A stretch of 64,000 nt of DNA, from assembly GCA_037074765.1 (NCBI GenBank), contig JBAMDO010000048.1:434001-498000 (forward strand). The letters are read 5' to 3'. The DNA is from Mansonella perstans (Eukaryota > Nematoda > Chromadorea > Rhabditida > Onchocercidae). Positions within the stretch are counted from its first letter, which is position 1; each line of letters opens with the position of its first letter. Shown one piece after another: positions 1-13,512 of the stretch. The notes beneath the pieces were generated by a model that was not told where the DNA came from, did no database searches, and saw only the letters and a list, made by a program, of their open reading frames with translations. A program made the translations under genes and the position numbers.

Positions 1-2129
1 CTATCGTCTACTGAATGTCCTAATTTACCATTGTAACCAAAAACTTCAATTTAAAAATTCTTGAAAAAAAATTTAAGTTTGATTGTCTCTCACATTACTT
101 TCTAATCTCATGTTTTCTTCAAAAGAACTTCAAAAAAAAAAAAAAAAAAAATCAAGCTGCTTCACCAGGCATTGTATTTTATATAATATCATTATATTTC
201 ATTACAAAAATGGAATGATGAAAGGAACTGTAATCAGTAGTCTCATATCTTAACCAGAATTCACCAGTATCCTTCCCATTAAAATTTAACGATTTTCCTG
301 CTATATCTTCAATATCTCATGGCTTTTGGTAATTTACCAAATTTTCTTTTAGAGCAGTTTAATGGATTTTAGATTTTAAACAAAATTAACAGGATCATAA
401 ATTCAAAAATCTTTCGATTGATTGATATCATTACCTTACAAAGCTTTTTCACGATCTAGGAAATTTCTTTCATTTTCATAAGATAGTTTTATGATCGGAA
501 AAGGACGGTGCCATTTTTTTTATAAAACATTTGGAATTCATGATCCAGCCTCATTCAAATACTACACAGTCCTCAGGAAAATGAAGTTGCTCTCACTTTA
601 ACAAAGCTTTTTTCCTTGTCATGTATTTCTGTTGCCTAAAATTAAACTTACTTTCCTAAATTAATTTTAATTAATTGCTACCTTCTAATCTAATCTTTTC
701 GCTTGATTATTTCAAACGTTTAACGTTATTCATTTAGTAACAAATTTGCTTCAGTCATGTCATTTTCCGTCTACAACAATCGACAAAAAAATTCCAATCT
801 TTCCAACTTTCCGGAAAGTAAATATTGTAATGAATTCTCTTTTCATTTTTCTTCCATTTAGCCTCTCTCATCTACTTCAGGAATTTTTGTCGCAAAATTT
901 TAACTTCTAATTCACTTACAAAGATGTGCAAAATAATCACACAAAAAAAAATAATTATACATCTGCAAAGTTGCTAGGAAATTTTATGTTATTATCCTTG
1001 GAATATCTCGAAAATGAACAGCTTGGATAGTTGTCCGGTATATGTACAGAATGGCAGGAAAAAAGTTGGAAAACTGATGTGACTTTACTACAAATGACCA
1101 ATTGAAATGCATAATTTTAAATTCACATAAAGAAGTTTTTTGAGAATTGGGAGGAAGGAGAAGGGTTAGTTGCTAGCATTGAAAAAGAGACTAGTGGAAT
1201 GAATAAAATATATGTAACTTCTTGGAAGCGATTAATAGAAAAATGTTGTACTTCTCAGTATTCAGGATAACGTTGGAATTTTTTTGATTTTGTGCGAAAA
1301 TCACTAGTTACTTCTTTTCTACAACATCATTTGATTATAACAAAAATGAGAAGAGGAATCGGAAAATTAGTGATGCTTGAAAAACGGTTGCTTACTTACT
1401 GATATTGTGACAACTGCATTTTTAATCTCAGTTTAGTTAAGGATCTAAGAATATTTGTTATTGTCTGCTAGTTTTTGTCCAGAAAAATTAATCCTTTTCT
1501 CTTTAATTTCGCAACATATATTTGAATTGTTTTTCCTCGATGAAACAAATTTCCCTCTTTGAAAAAGGAGCTATTTTGAAGATTGATGAATTTGATTCTT
1601 GATTCCTAATATATCAAATGCTAACATAAACTTCATCTTAATATCAGCCTTATTGTACTTCTTTCACTTCTGTCATATTTCTCATTCTAATCAGTCTGGA
1701 ATTTCTATTTTCGTGATTTCCTTCTGAGGCAATGACATTATAGGCTACCCAGTGAGTAAGCAGAAATACAGCTGGTTGAAATGGTTAAATGCATTCTAAT
1801 TTGCACCTAACTTAGTGGAGACATTTAAAAGGTTTCAAGAATTGATTTTAGAATTTAAAAATAGAAAAGCTCTTTTTGTGATATATTCAAGACTGATAGG
1901 ACATTTTTATTACATCCTTTGGAAGAAGTTTTCGTAGTATTCTCTTTCTAAAATTTACAACCCAAATCTCATCTCTTTCTCTCCATTTTATCGTCTACCT
2001 TCTCAACTGTGACATGCATAGATGGATTTTTCAACTTCAATCTTCCAGTTAAACTTCGCATTTCTTCCTAAATTTGTTAAAAAAGAAAATCTGTGAAAAT
2101 GAAGCTACGGAAAGCTAAATGTGGAGTGA

Positions 2130-2222
2130 TCGAATGATCGATCTTTTTATTGCATATAGTATGAAGTCATCGATCGCTGATCGACTGTATGGAATAATGG
2201 ACTGATCGATCGATCGATCAAT
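2130..2222. repeat. GATC/ATCGAT-rich cluster
   Basis: Direct reading shows repeated GATCGA and ATCGAT words, ending in a run of four consecutive GATC units near 2203-2219 that is its own reverse complement. The cluster is isolated in otherwise AT-rich sequence. It could be a simple tetranucleotide expansion. No function is implied. Confidence 0.5.
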
Positions 2223-3479
2223 AGTATAAAACATAGCTTTTAACGAACTGTGATATGCTAAATAAGTATTGAGAGATTGTTCAGTTAAGAAATTTGTTTT
2301 TTAAGGATTAAAATGTAGAGATAGTGAAAATGAATAAAACACAGTTTTTAATTCCAAGGAATATATAATGATTTACACATTAAGATAAATGAGTTTTATT
2401 TGAAGTGATGGAAGAAGATCCATCACTTTGTTCTCTTTTCCTAATTGTATTAGTGGTTACTTAAGAGTTCAAATTCATATTAAGAGGTTAGCCTGTTTAG
2501 GAAGTTCTTAGGAAGGACAACAACAATTTCATTCTAACAGCAATGCAAGTAGCGCAATCGAATATCTATCTGATGCTGCAGTGATGAGCGTTGATTAGGG
2601 TAGTAGAGAGTCCCTAGCCATTTCTGCATTTTCATAATGACTAAAAATATATGGCAAGTCAAAGACTTCGAAGTACCGTATTTCCTATATGGAAATGTTC
2701 CTCATGTTGTCCTATAATACATTTTAGCATCTGAAGGATTCTGAATGATCGGTAAATAAATAATTATTTACATTCATATTAACATTAATAATTGCTTGGA
2801 AATGAGAAACGCTTACTATTTTCAGTGTTATAACTCATCCTTGCGTTAAGTTCATCGTTAACAGCATTTAATTTAAGATTGATTTCCCCAATTACCTAAA
2901 AAAATAAACATTGTAGTATTTAGATGAAAAATGCTAATAATTAAAATTTTTTACTTAATTGGTACTTTTGTTATATTTATAAATTTATTAATTAACAGCA
3001 CCTCTTTAATAGCGTCAAACATGGATTGCAAGATGAACACCCAATTGGTAATATATGTTAGGAGATGGACCACCGTAACAATCTCCTTCTTCTTCTACCC
3101 ATCGATTCAAGCTTGAAATTCTTGACTAAAATTTATTGAAATAACATCTTTGAAAAATGAATTATTTCATCATGGCACAAAAAGGCAGTAATCAATTCAT
3201 TTTTAATAGACTTAAAATTTTCAGTTAGACGAATGTGAACAATAAGCTTATTTATAAGCTTAAAATTCTAGCCAAAAACGATTTAATTCAAGTTGGATTA
3301 ATAATTGAAAAATATCGAATACTGTTAGACATAATGAACATATAAGAACAATCCTTTTTTAGACGGCTTAGCAATAACGTTTAGAGTGGCAAAGTAAGAA
3401 AACAATCAAATAAAAAGGTATTAAAAGAATAAATAAAATGAATAGAAATAAGTTGAATCAGCTTCATTCTTCTTCATAT

Positions 3480-4266
3480 AATTTCATGGATGCGGATGAT
3501 TCTCAGAGATATAGGCTTTAGATACAATCTTCCAGATGAGTGACCACTAGAATATAAAAAGAGTATGAGTTGAAAAAGCGGGTCATAAAAGGTTGGTTTT
3601 GTTGGGGAGTGTAGTGCTGTTTGAACGCATTGAATGGATGATTGCATGTTGGTTGCAATGCTGTTAGATATGTCGTTCAGTTCCTATAACAAGAGGGACT
3701 TTTAGAGCGGGTTTTGAGGAAAAGAGAAAGGAGGAAGGGAGGTTGAGGGTTGAGGTATATCATTGGGTCCTGCATGTAAGCGGAAAGAGGCTTTCACTTG
3801 ATGAAGATGATGTATGGTTTAGAGGCCAGAAAGAGTGACACAACTCTTTATATCCTCTCTGCATCTTTCTTCACAAGGCCTGATACTACTTGTCAGTACT
3901 GCGTCTCATTTAGGCCTTGTCGATTAAATAGCATGTCATACTGGTTGGCATAGGACTGCAACCTGCGACAACTTGAAAAAACGTCGAATATATAAATGTG
4001 CACAGGCTGACATAGATCCTTTCTTCAGGGAGGATGTGCAACCATGAAGTAATGGTTCGTTTCTTTGCAGTACTCATTCGCACAGTGATGTTAATTAGTA
4101 CACTGCGTTCACTGCTATGCTTGCTAGGCTTCTGAGACTGATTGAATGAGGATGAAAAGATTTGAGCATGCATACTGCATTCACATTCTTCCATATGTGG
4201 CCAAGATAAGCTCATTTTCCACTGTCCTCGCTTTACCCTCTGCTTTCTGAGTATCACTGGCCTCAA
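3480..4266 (-). other. GC-richer block with exon-like patches, unresolved
   Basis: This block is less AT-rich than its surroundings. On the minus strand it has a 118-codon open frame (4266 to 3910), then a long C/T-rich tract ending in GTTATAG at about 3686. That is followed by an open frame of about 68 codons (beginning E-L-N-D-I-S-N-S) to a stop near 3479. On the + strand a strong donor-like sequence, CTCAAG/GTAAGT, sits at 4265. I recognise no protein family and cannot join the pieces into a convincing gene. It may be a real lineage-specific gene, a pseudogene or a non-coding transcript. Confidence 0.3.
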
Positions 4267-5503
4267 GGTAAGTCATTTGAACTAAACAACTAGCACATAA
4301 TTAATCAGTCAACACTATCAATGGACATAAATCATTCATCCTATCTCCTAAAACTATTATCATCTTTGGGATAACCATTACAAATATTGTTAGTTGACGG
4401 TATTGATAAAACGTTATCAGTCATGTCAACAAAAACGAATTTAATTTAACTACCGAAATTGCCTACATTTGCATATTCAAACAAATTTAATTTAACCACG
4501 AATTTTATTAAAATTTTTTTGGTGTAATTCTGTTCGCGATGTATACAGCAATCTACCAAGTCATTATAGTTTTTTGGAAGCTAACAGTTCACCAGTTTTA
4601 ATTATGTTATCTAAATTATATTCGGAAGTATTGCCACAGTAAGTTCAGTACACATCTGTTTTGCAATCAATCATCTAACTTACCTGTTTTGTCAGATTTC
4701 CAACGATGATTGACTGTTTACTTCAGTGGGCAAACATTTTTATGGTTCAAAAATGATCGGTCTTTGGTTAAGTATCATAAATATTAATTATTAATATTAA
4801 ATTTCATAAAGTCTATGAATCAAATAAGTTTTAGTATGATCATGGGAAAAGCTTCTTTTGAATTTACTTGCTGCATAAGATTACGACGAAATGCTGATAT
4901 ATGAAGTGAAACATACATTATCTATTCACTTTGTAGAAGTTACCCGGCAAATTTCATTAAACAAATTTCCGATAGAATCATCTATTTCGTCTAGGCGACA
5001 CGAAAACCGCAAAACGTTCCAGTAATCCGAAATTATGATCATGAATTTTCTCTTCTTTAAAATATCCCTGGGAATCATGCTTTGTTCCTGATATTTATTC
5101 GAAATTATGGAATTTTATGGAAGAAGAGATTTTAATTTCTTGAAATGAGAATAATTGAACGTTTTTGCACAAAAACTTTCTTAATACTGATCTGATTAAG
5201 AAAATAACAACATACCAATGCAGTTTGCTAGTTTTTCTTCACCAATATTTCGAGTTACCAATATTTCATTCTCAACCTTCTCAACCTTATGCAAATGAAA
5301 ATTTTTAGACGTTTAATCCAAATTCTACCGTTAACTCATTAAACTAATTGTAACAACAAACTTTGGGAAGACTAACACGTTCAGCAGCTATTGATGTTAT
5401 TTCAGCTACATCCACATTTTTTAAATATCACCATGAATTAAATTCGTTTCTGTTGAAAAGCCATCATCACGATTGTTTCTTAGTTCGCAGTGATTGCAGC
5501 ACA

Positions 5504-8500
5504 ATGACAGCTAAGAATGATGATATTTTGACGGTAAACATAAAACTACCACTGAATGATGATGAGACCACAAAGGAAGGAGCACTGCTTATTTTGAAGG
5601 AAATCAGACCGTCATGGAAACGTGAACTGATTTCATTCAAAGTTGGTTTTTTCAATAAGTTTTGAATTTCCAAAGTCTCTAGAAACTTCATTTTAAGAAT
5701 ATTATAATTCACAACTATAAATTTAGGCTTTCACAGTTGGAATAACGAATAAAATCTTGTGTGCAGTGTATACTCCAGTAAACGGTACTGCACATAAAGA
5801 GCGACTGCTATTCCGAATTTACGGCAATAATACGGATAAAATCATTGACAGGTATTGAAGCTCAAATCATCAACTTGATATTTCCAATATTAGAAAAAAT
5901 TACAACATTATAACGAAACTAATTGATTATGCACTGTTAGAATAAAATCCTGTGTATAATGTACACACTTATATCTATAAGTTCTAAATTTTTGATAAAA
6001 GACTCTGAACTGCCCATAACATTTACAATATATTTGCACTTTTGTTATGGAAATACAGTTTGGGCTAAAACTATATCACTTTAGGTAAGATCTTTTTAGC
6101 TATTAAAAATTTGATTAAAGAAACAAGGAATTCAACAACTGGCTGTATTTGGCATCGCATGGATGTGCCGCCAAAATATATGCAAGGTTCTCCGGTGGGA
6201 TTGTAAGCGGCTTTCTTCCTGGAAATACGCTTACTGTTGACAACTTACGTGATCAGACCATTATTACGTATGTTATTTACGCTACCTACCATTTTTTTCA
6301 ATAGCATATTGGTAAAAACAGCCATTTAACAAATTTTCATTTATTTATATTCAAATTAGTCATTTTTAATCCATTATTCAGATTAGTCGTTATAAATGTT
6401 TGAAACTTTTGTTTGAAAGCTATTGAAGAGTAGAAAAAACAAGATTTGAGTTATCAAATTTACTTGCCAAACTTTGCCCGAATATTGCCATACTAAATCA
6501 GGTACTACCGAATAGCAAGTTAGGAAGATGAACTGTCATTAATTCGAAATTTTAAATATGTGCTTTTTTTAAAATGAAATAAAGCTGCGCTAACGCAACG
6601 GAACACTGTTGAGCCTTCCTTGAACCTTACTAATCCGAACCTTATGTTTCTAAAACCAAAAATTATATCGACTCTTTGTAACTAAGATACTTTCAGAAAT
6701 ACTTGTAAATCACTTTCAAGATTACATAAATTAAAACCGGACACTGGTGATGAAACAAAACCTACTTTATTTATCAAAATTAAACAGTTTTTGACAAATT
6801 TCTCCGATCATTATGAGGTTTGCAGTTATTCTCAACTACCAATTAATTAAAGATAAGAGTTAAACAACTGTCCTCATTTTTACTCTTTCCCTCATATATT
6901 TCTTATTTTTAGAATAAGCAAAAAGCAGAGAGATACAATGAATTCTTTAAACAACGAGAGATTTCCTTTTTACATGATCTGCATCATCTGCGCAATATTA
7001 TTCAACGACGACAGTCCAAAGTTGTTTTTTGTCACAACGATCTCCTTATCCATAATATTATTCATGACGAAAAGACAGGTTAAATTTTTTAATTTTCATA
7101 GCTCACTTTGAAGCAAAACTATAGCATACCGCCGCAATTAACTTGTTAATTTTATTTGAAGCAATAAATAGTAATTATCCTGTAGCTAAGTTTTGAAGTT
7201 GCTAAGTTTTTCTGAATGAAGATTCACGAATATTTGTTTGAAAGGTATGTTTGGTAGTTTTAACTTAAAGGTCAAGTCCCGTCGTTTTACCTCGAACTTT
7301 AGATCTTATTACTTTCCTGAAACGAAAAATCAATCTACTTTTTTTTTGCTCAAAATTTATAAATGCTGCCATTTTTAAAACATTTACGAAACTCTTCATT
7401 TCAGACTCAATAAGTTTTATTGACTATGAATATGCAGATTACAATTATCAAGATTTCGACATAGCTAATCACTTTTGCGAATATGCTGGTCAGTTTATGA
7501 TCATACTTTCGTGAAGTGGTTAGAATCAGATGAAATGGTAAGAAAAAATAACAATCGGCTCAACTAAATGATGGCGGAAACACATGAGTGCGTTTCCGAA
7601 GTGTCTGGAACTATTCTAGCTGGGCGTTTTCTCCTGAATTATTATCAGTTTTATTATCATTATTGTTATTATTGTTACTGTTATTGTTTCCGTACTTCAG
7701 AAATATTCGGTTAGAAACAATCTGAAAAAAAAATTGAAATATAATTAACCATATTATGCGCAAATGTACATTATTGAGAGTTCTTGGTATGAAATGCCAG
7801 GAATATTGTTGATTAATCTTTTAAGCTACGCAAAGTAACATACTAAAATGTTTTCGATTTAAAGGTGTAAAGGACTTCAATTATTCTCGATGCCCTGATA
7901 AGAAATATAAACGTGAGTGGATGACGAAATATTTGACATATTATCTAGAAAGGAAACCTACAACAGATGAAGTTAACAATCTCCTAGATGGAAGTGATGC
8001 ATTTGAAGCGGTAAATCTTCAACTTATGTCTTATTTACAAATTAATGAGAAGGAGCTTTTTTAAGAAGTGAAAATAAATGGGACTTCTGCGAAGTAATCT
8101 TATGGAATCTTTCAGGCTGCTCATTTCTTTTGGGCTCTTTGGGCCTTGGTGCAATCTCAAATCTCAACCATTGATTTTGACTATCTAGAGTAAGTTTTGT
8201 AAAATAAATTCATGATTCTCTTTTATATTCGTAATATAAAGAATTTCGAGAGTTTAGAGTTTAGACTATGATGAATCGACACATCCATAGAGAAGTCCTT
8301 GAGTAAGAGAAATACTTTTACGTTGTCGTAAAATTCATTGTGATTTTTAGATATGCAATTCAAAGGTACGAACTCTTCCAGAAATGTCTGCTCAAATGTG
8401 ATTAAAAGTGATAACTTTGCAGCAATGTTTTTTCTGAATAAAGCATCCTTTTTGATTTCATCCGAACAGTTCGAACCAATATTTCTAATTATTACTAAAT

Positions 8501-9694
8501 GGCTTCCTTGATCCATATGTATTTCATCTTTTCAAATGGTTTTTTTTTTCCTACTTATTGTCTCTTCTGTAATTATTAAAGAAAAAAAAAGTTTCCATTT
8601 TCTTACAATAGTAGAATTGAAATGTAAAATAGATTTTACAACAAATATCTAAATCTAAATCAACTAAATCAGCATTTTAAATCAACTACACTGAATGACA
8701 GTAAATAGGCAGCTAATAATTTTTATTGGCAATTTTAAGCATAAAAGTTTTGGCAGTAACAAACTTGTAGTAGCTTGTGGTATATCAAAATCTATTGGCT
8801 GTTAGGCAGTTTGGCATAAATTAGCATGAACAGTCTAGGACTTCTTAAGATTATTTGAAATATTATCGGAGAGACGTATAAGTACATTTTATGTTTACAC
8901 ATTAAAAAGCCGCCATAACTATAAAAAAAACTTTGTCGGTGTAATTTCGAAATTAAAACGAAATTTGTATAACTAAAGGACTGAGTTGAATATTTGAAAC
9001 GAGTGCTTTTTACCAAATCACGTTAAAATGCGCAAGTTTACATTTGAGTTTCAATGAAAGCTTGGAAAACAGAATTCTTGATTCCTTTATTTTACACTAC
9101 TTATAATTAATTAATAACTTATAGTTCATTAAAAAGTGTTTTCAACTGATGACTTTTTGAGTGTGATTCTGATAATTTTCCAAGAATATATTAAAGTCAA
9201 TAATCTGGCTGACTTCTAACTATGGTGTTGCAGGCGAATTCGGATCCGCTCATTCTCCAGCACTGATAACATGTACTGGATATGTATATAAAGTATCCTC
9301 TATTCAAAACTCTTTAAGATCACATCTTTGCAAATCACTGAAATTTTAAAAATTAAACCATAACGGTCACAGCAGAGAGAAAAAATTGTTGAATTATTTG
9401 TAGTAAAAGAAAATATTCCAGCAATTGTCTTATTGTGTATCAAGATTTTGATGCTTTTAATTATTTCAAACCATTAAGACCGAAGTGATGAGCTAGCTCA
9501 AATTAGTTTCATTTGCTGTAATAATGCGCATTTATACAACATTTCAGGTTGTCCGCCAGAGTAAAGATATATCATTATGAGGTACAACATAATTAAAGAT
9601 TCTTAAAATCATAAATTACCAAAAAATGAGTTTTTTTTTTCAAAATATTTTTCCAAATTTGTGCAATATCTTTTAGGTTTTGATACAGAAATGA
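5504..9694 (+). CDS. Choline/ethanolamine kinase family protein
   Basis: Ten coding exons give 350 aa, the usual size for the family: 5504-5641, 5727-5851, 6121-6267, 6697-6817, 6913-7078, 7405-7488, 7865-8010, 8116-8189, 9548-9581 and 9677-9694. All phases agree. Family members use ATP to phosphorylate ethanolamine or choline in the cytosol, the first step of the CDP-alcohol (Kennedy) route to phosphatidylethanolamine or phosphatidylcholine. The catalytic HNDL (Brenner) motif is at residues 218-221 with catalytic Asp220. IDYEYA at 238-243 carries the Mg-binding Asp239. A G-F-L-P-G-N-T-L loop and the N-H-F-C-E segment also fit. The G-F-L-P-G and D-F-D-Y-L segments look closer to ethanolamine kinase than to choline kinase, but this is a judgement by eye. 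The ATG lies 4 bases after GATTGCAG, a plausible trans-splice acceptor. The last two exons are tiny and after a 1.36-kb intron, so the C-terminus is the least certain part. Confidence 0.9.
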
Positions 9695-10330
9695 TGTTAA
9701 TGAAACTTTCTACAGTAAGCACTTTCTATTAGTCCTTACTTTTTCTCGTGATGCTAGATGCTATATTTCTTTTCTCAGTAGACAAAACAAACATCGATTG
9801 TTTCAGTAGGAAATGTTGTCGAGACGTATCTGATCTGATCTTTTTATCATCTAAAAGTTTTCGAAACATATCAGATGTTTCATCAAAACGATACGATATC
9901 CGTACAATACATTGTTCGCCATTTGACAATGCTATTTTTCATGGCCGTATCGGTAGAGAAATGATTTGTTAATCGGGATTGAAAAATTTTAATTTTAATT
10001 TGCATAATTATCAATAACTGGTTCTTTTTTCTATCATATATCATATATGTACACGAATTATGAGCACTAAACAAGAAGGTAATATCGGAAAGATCAGGGT
10101 TTTTTCACAAAACAATCATTGAAACATTATCAGCTACAAATGTGGACCAATTAGTCAAATAATCAGAATTAGTTGTTCCAACTATTTATGATTTCAAATA
10201 GTTGTATAATGTATTATAATAGTGTATTATAATGTATTATGTATTATGATGTAATTATGAACAATTGTAAAGAAGTAAACCTATAAAATTTTGGGAAAAA
10301 CAAAATATTCTTCATAAGCATACGTGTCAC

Positions 10331-10400
10331 TGGCAAATATTGTCTTGATGAATCATTTAGTCGTAATCTAAATGATTCATTCATCATCAAATATTTGCCA
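10331..10400. repeat. 70-bp imperfect inverted repeat (hairpin)
   Basis: The left arm TGGCAAATATT...GATGAATCATTTAG is matched by its reverse complement on the right, CTAAATGATTCATC...AATATTTGCCA, around a 7-base loop (TCGTAAT). The inner 11-13 base pairs and the outer 11 base pairs are essentially perfect, with small bulges between them. It could be a MITE relic, a microRNA-like precursor or a chance palindrome. Confidence 0.65.
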
Positions 10401-10730
10401 AATTGTTATCGTGACTGTTTGTGATCATCATTTCTTCAACCTCCGTCAATTTACTCATTTTATCATACTTTTCAAATTCAATTGAAATAGACGCACGTTC
10501 ATTTTTGATCCTTATCCATAATTCAAAATTTTATATGTATGTCCTGTGAACCATCCAATTTCATATCGCCCATACCGTAATTTATATTGTACATATATCC
10601 GTGTACCACTCAATGGTTTGTACAGTTTTTTTAGCTATGGCGGTAGGATGTTTGTATTGTGATGATGGGAATTATTCCGATGTTTCATCCAAATGCAGGA
10701 TTATTTTCCCAGAACAAATAGATTTAGACA

Positions 10731-10800
10731 TTAATTTCAACTTTTTCAATTATATTCATTAATTTCAACTTTTTCAATTATATTCATTAATTTCAACTTT
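10731..10800. repeat. 28-bp tandem repeat, about 2.5 copies
   Basis: The unit beginning TTAATTTCAACTTTTTCAAT is present in two identical adjacent copies plus a partial third that runs into a poly-T tract. It lies just upstream of the LITAF gene. Confidence 0.85.
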
Positions 10801-10860
10801 TTTTTTTTTTTTATTAGATGTACCATGGAGTTAATAATAGGATTATATTTAACTGTTTTC

Positions 10861-10870
10861 AGGAAAAACA
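10861..10870 (+). promoter_or_regulatory. Probable SL trans-splice acceptor and short leader of LITAF gene
   Basis: TTTAACTGTTTTCAG, ending at 10861, is a strong acceptor lying 9 bases before the ATG, and no upstream coding exon fits it. This is the arrangement expected for spliced-leader addition in nematodes. The assignment is inferred from position. Confidence 0.5.
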
Positions 10871-12249
10871 ATGGATGATTTCAAAGACAATCAACAGAAA
10901 GGTCCACCATCATATGGTTCGTTATTATATCGTTTTAAAAAGTTTCTTTTTTTTTTTTTTTTTCTGTTACTTTGATGCTTCATTGTTCTTTATTGTTCTT
11001 CCGTTAAATATCAGCCGTCATGTTGCCTTGTATTAAGAACACAATCTAGAATTTGTTCGGAATTGTGTTGACCAAATCAATTCAGAGATGATCATTAGCA
11101 TTGCAGAGGCGGCAGTCGGTGTAAACACAAGTGGCAATGGAATATCACAAACAGCAGAAAATTTTGGACCTTTCCCACCAACACCACAATTTGGTAGTAA
11201 CCCTACATATATGCCACAAACTGTCAATCCTACATTACGTTAGTTGGCAAGCTATTTTGATAAGAGTTTATTTAAGAAACTGATTACTTGTAATACTTAC
11301 AGTTGGAAAATAAGAGGTAATAGTGATTTTTTATGGATATCGCATATTTCGTATGTATTAAAGACATCAAAATTAGTTTTAATCTGATAGGTCACTTGAA
11401 TTAGACTTCTTATATTCCTTCCATCACCTTTACTTTATGATTTTAGATGGCTCAAATTAGAATTGATATTGTAATTCTAATGCTCTTTTAGAGGATTATA
11501 GAACTTTTTAGCAAATTCAACGATGAATTCAGAAGCACATCCGATATCAGTTATTGTTGGTGTGCCAGTTTTTGGGTCACATTCATGTACAATGACTTGT
11601 CCTAGTTGTAATAAAGCTATTGTTACGGAAACACATACCCATGCTGGTTTGCTAGCATTCACGATTTGTGGAATACTGTTGCTTTTTGGGTTTGTAATTT
11701 CATGGTTCTTGTCCCTTAAAATTATCCCACGTTTTAAATTTGGCTTGAGTAAATGGAACAATTCCGAAGCTTTGATAAGTAGTGAAGTATGCTTCTTTTT
11801 GTCATGCTAGCTTGTTCTCATCTCAAATCCAAAGTGAAGGTTTTCGATTCCACATTATAATATTCCCAAAAACTCATCGAAATGCATTATCAGTTACTGC
11901 ATCATGAGCGGCATGTCATGTGGAATATATTTGATATTGTGGGAAAAACTTCAGCTTTGGCAGATGTAAAAACTCCTACAGTTTTAATTTTACAGATGTT
12001 GGCTTGGTTGCTGTTTAATTCCATTTTGCGTCAAGGATTGTTTGGTAAATTATTTTATTGTTATTTTCTTTCCAAATCAAATGAAAATTCTTGAAACTTT
12101 CCAATGCCATTTACGGCTGTTTGACTCTTACATAGTCACATTTTTAATTTCTTCAAATTACTCTGTTTATAGTGTGTTTTTAATTGTAGGATGTGGATCA
12201 TATCTGCCCCAACTGCAAAATATTATTGGGATCTTACAAAAAAATCTGA
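10871..12249 (+). CDS. LITAF-domain protein (LITAF/CDIP1 family)
   Basis: Five exons give 147 aa: 10871-10916, 11107-11238, 11533-11689, 11996-12044 and 12190-12249. Family members are small proteins on the cytosolic face of late endosomes and lysosomes that take part in membrane-protein sorting. The LITAF domain is complete. A C-P-S-C knuckle (C82, C85) precedes a hydrophobic membrane-embedded stretch, and H-I-C-P-N-C (H132-C137) supplies the second zinc-binding half. The hydrophobic segment ends with the family-typical G-C-W-L-G-C-C-L-I-P-F-C, which appears only when exon 4 is read in the frame set by the splice. Residues 12-15 are PPSY, a PPxY motif that in this family recruits Nedd4-type ubiquitin ligases. 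The N-terminal half is Pro/Asn/Thr-rich, as usual. Exon 2 could start 21 bases earlier, after TTCAG at 11085, in the same frame. A long open frame opposite exon 3 is only a shadow. Confidence 0.9.
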
Positions 12250-13480
12250 GAAGCAAGAGAAATGGAAATAGATTCCGAATCGAATTGTACAGGTGGTCAT
12301 ATAGCGGAAACTGTGAATCATTATCTGTTGCTTTTTTATGCTGAAGCAATAGCTAGATTATTTCGTTTTTTTTTTCCCCTTTATAGCTTGTTTCAATATC
12401 ATTTTGTTATTTCCTGTTTTAATATTTTTCTTTTAATATTTTAATATTTCCCGTTGGAGTTTATTTTAATATTTCCTTTTAACATAATTTGCTTTAATCA
12501 GCGTTCTTTGGCATGGAATTCTAAACGTCTTAAACTTTGTAAGAAGATCCTACTTAAACAAACAGTTGTATGAGTTACATTTCCTTTCGTTTTTTCCAGA
12601 TTGTTTATACGTTTGACTCTCTGTGATAACTATATTATGGATGATACGTAACTATACTTCGCAGACGAGATGGTAAGACAAAATAGACTGAATAATGTTT
12701 TGGGATTTTGAGTATGTTAACAAAAACTAATAACGTAATTGTTGATGTTTTTGTTCGAGTATTTGCTAATTCTAATAACAGTAATTTAAATGTGTTTATA
12801 ATGGAAGTTTATGTCCAGTAACATATATATATATGCTAAAAATAATACGTATTTAAAGCATGTTAAATGTACAGATGTTATGTGAAATTAATTGAATTTT
12901 TTTGAGTGGCTTCTATCAAGATAGCAGTTAGTTTAGCAGAGGGAAGTTGTGAAGTTTCATCATGCAAAAAGTACATTGCTTACCCCTAATATAACTGTCT
13001 TGTACTGTCTATCGCACTTTAAAATAGGCGAACATTTCATGAGCGAATTGACGAATTTGCTAGATTGATTTTATTAACTCCTTGGAATAAACCCTAGATT
13101 GCAATAGCGGTACAAGTTAATTCTCTCCCTGATTAGATTATTGGTGAGTTGGACGGTTTTTCTATTGTATTATTTCGCAGTTATGTATTATTGGTTGTTC
13201 AAAGCTCTCAAGAATATATTGTACCGTGATTTGGCAAAGCGGACTGTTTTCATTACTATAGGTTGTTCTGGGCAGATCTTAATCGTTACTTGTTATTTCC
13301 ATAATCAAAAAAAAAAACTGTTAAATAGTTTTTAGTAATTATGAAATATAAAACAGACTCGAACTTCTGAAAAGTATGTTTTTTTTGTGAATAGATTGAT
13401 GAAATTCAAGAAAACACTGTATCTAACTGTTGTTAGATAATATTCCCTTTTACTTGAATCCAGTTTGAAAAATTTGACTG

Positions 13481-13512
<32 letters not shown>

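Larger units (their letters stand above)
1..5503. other. Gene-poor upstream region
   Basis: AT-rich sequence with many A and T homopolymers and no recognisable gene. It contains a GATC/ATCGAT-rich cluster near 2130-2222. A short + strand reading frame at 2931-3116 begins with a hydrophobic, signal-peptide-like run, but its acceptor and any downstream exon are unclear. A GC-richer block at about 3480-4270 has exon-like patches on the minus strand and is listed separately. The rest shows nothing I can support. Confidence 0.5.
9695..10870. other. Intergenic region between kinase and LITAF genes
   Basis: About 1.2 kb of AT-rich sequence without a recognised gene. It includes a 70-bp imperfect palindrome at 10331-10400 and a 28-bp tandem repeat at 10731-10800, both listed separately. 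The short frames at 9748-9972 and opposite resemble nothing I know. The end of the region holds the TTTTCAG acceptor that precedes the next start codon. Confidence 0.6.

Noticed and set aside
11477..11761. 94-codon minus-strand frame over LITAF exon 3
   Set aside because: It is antisense to a clearly conserved domain and has no splice context; it is a shadow.
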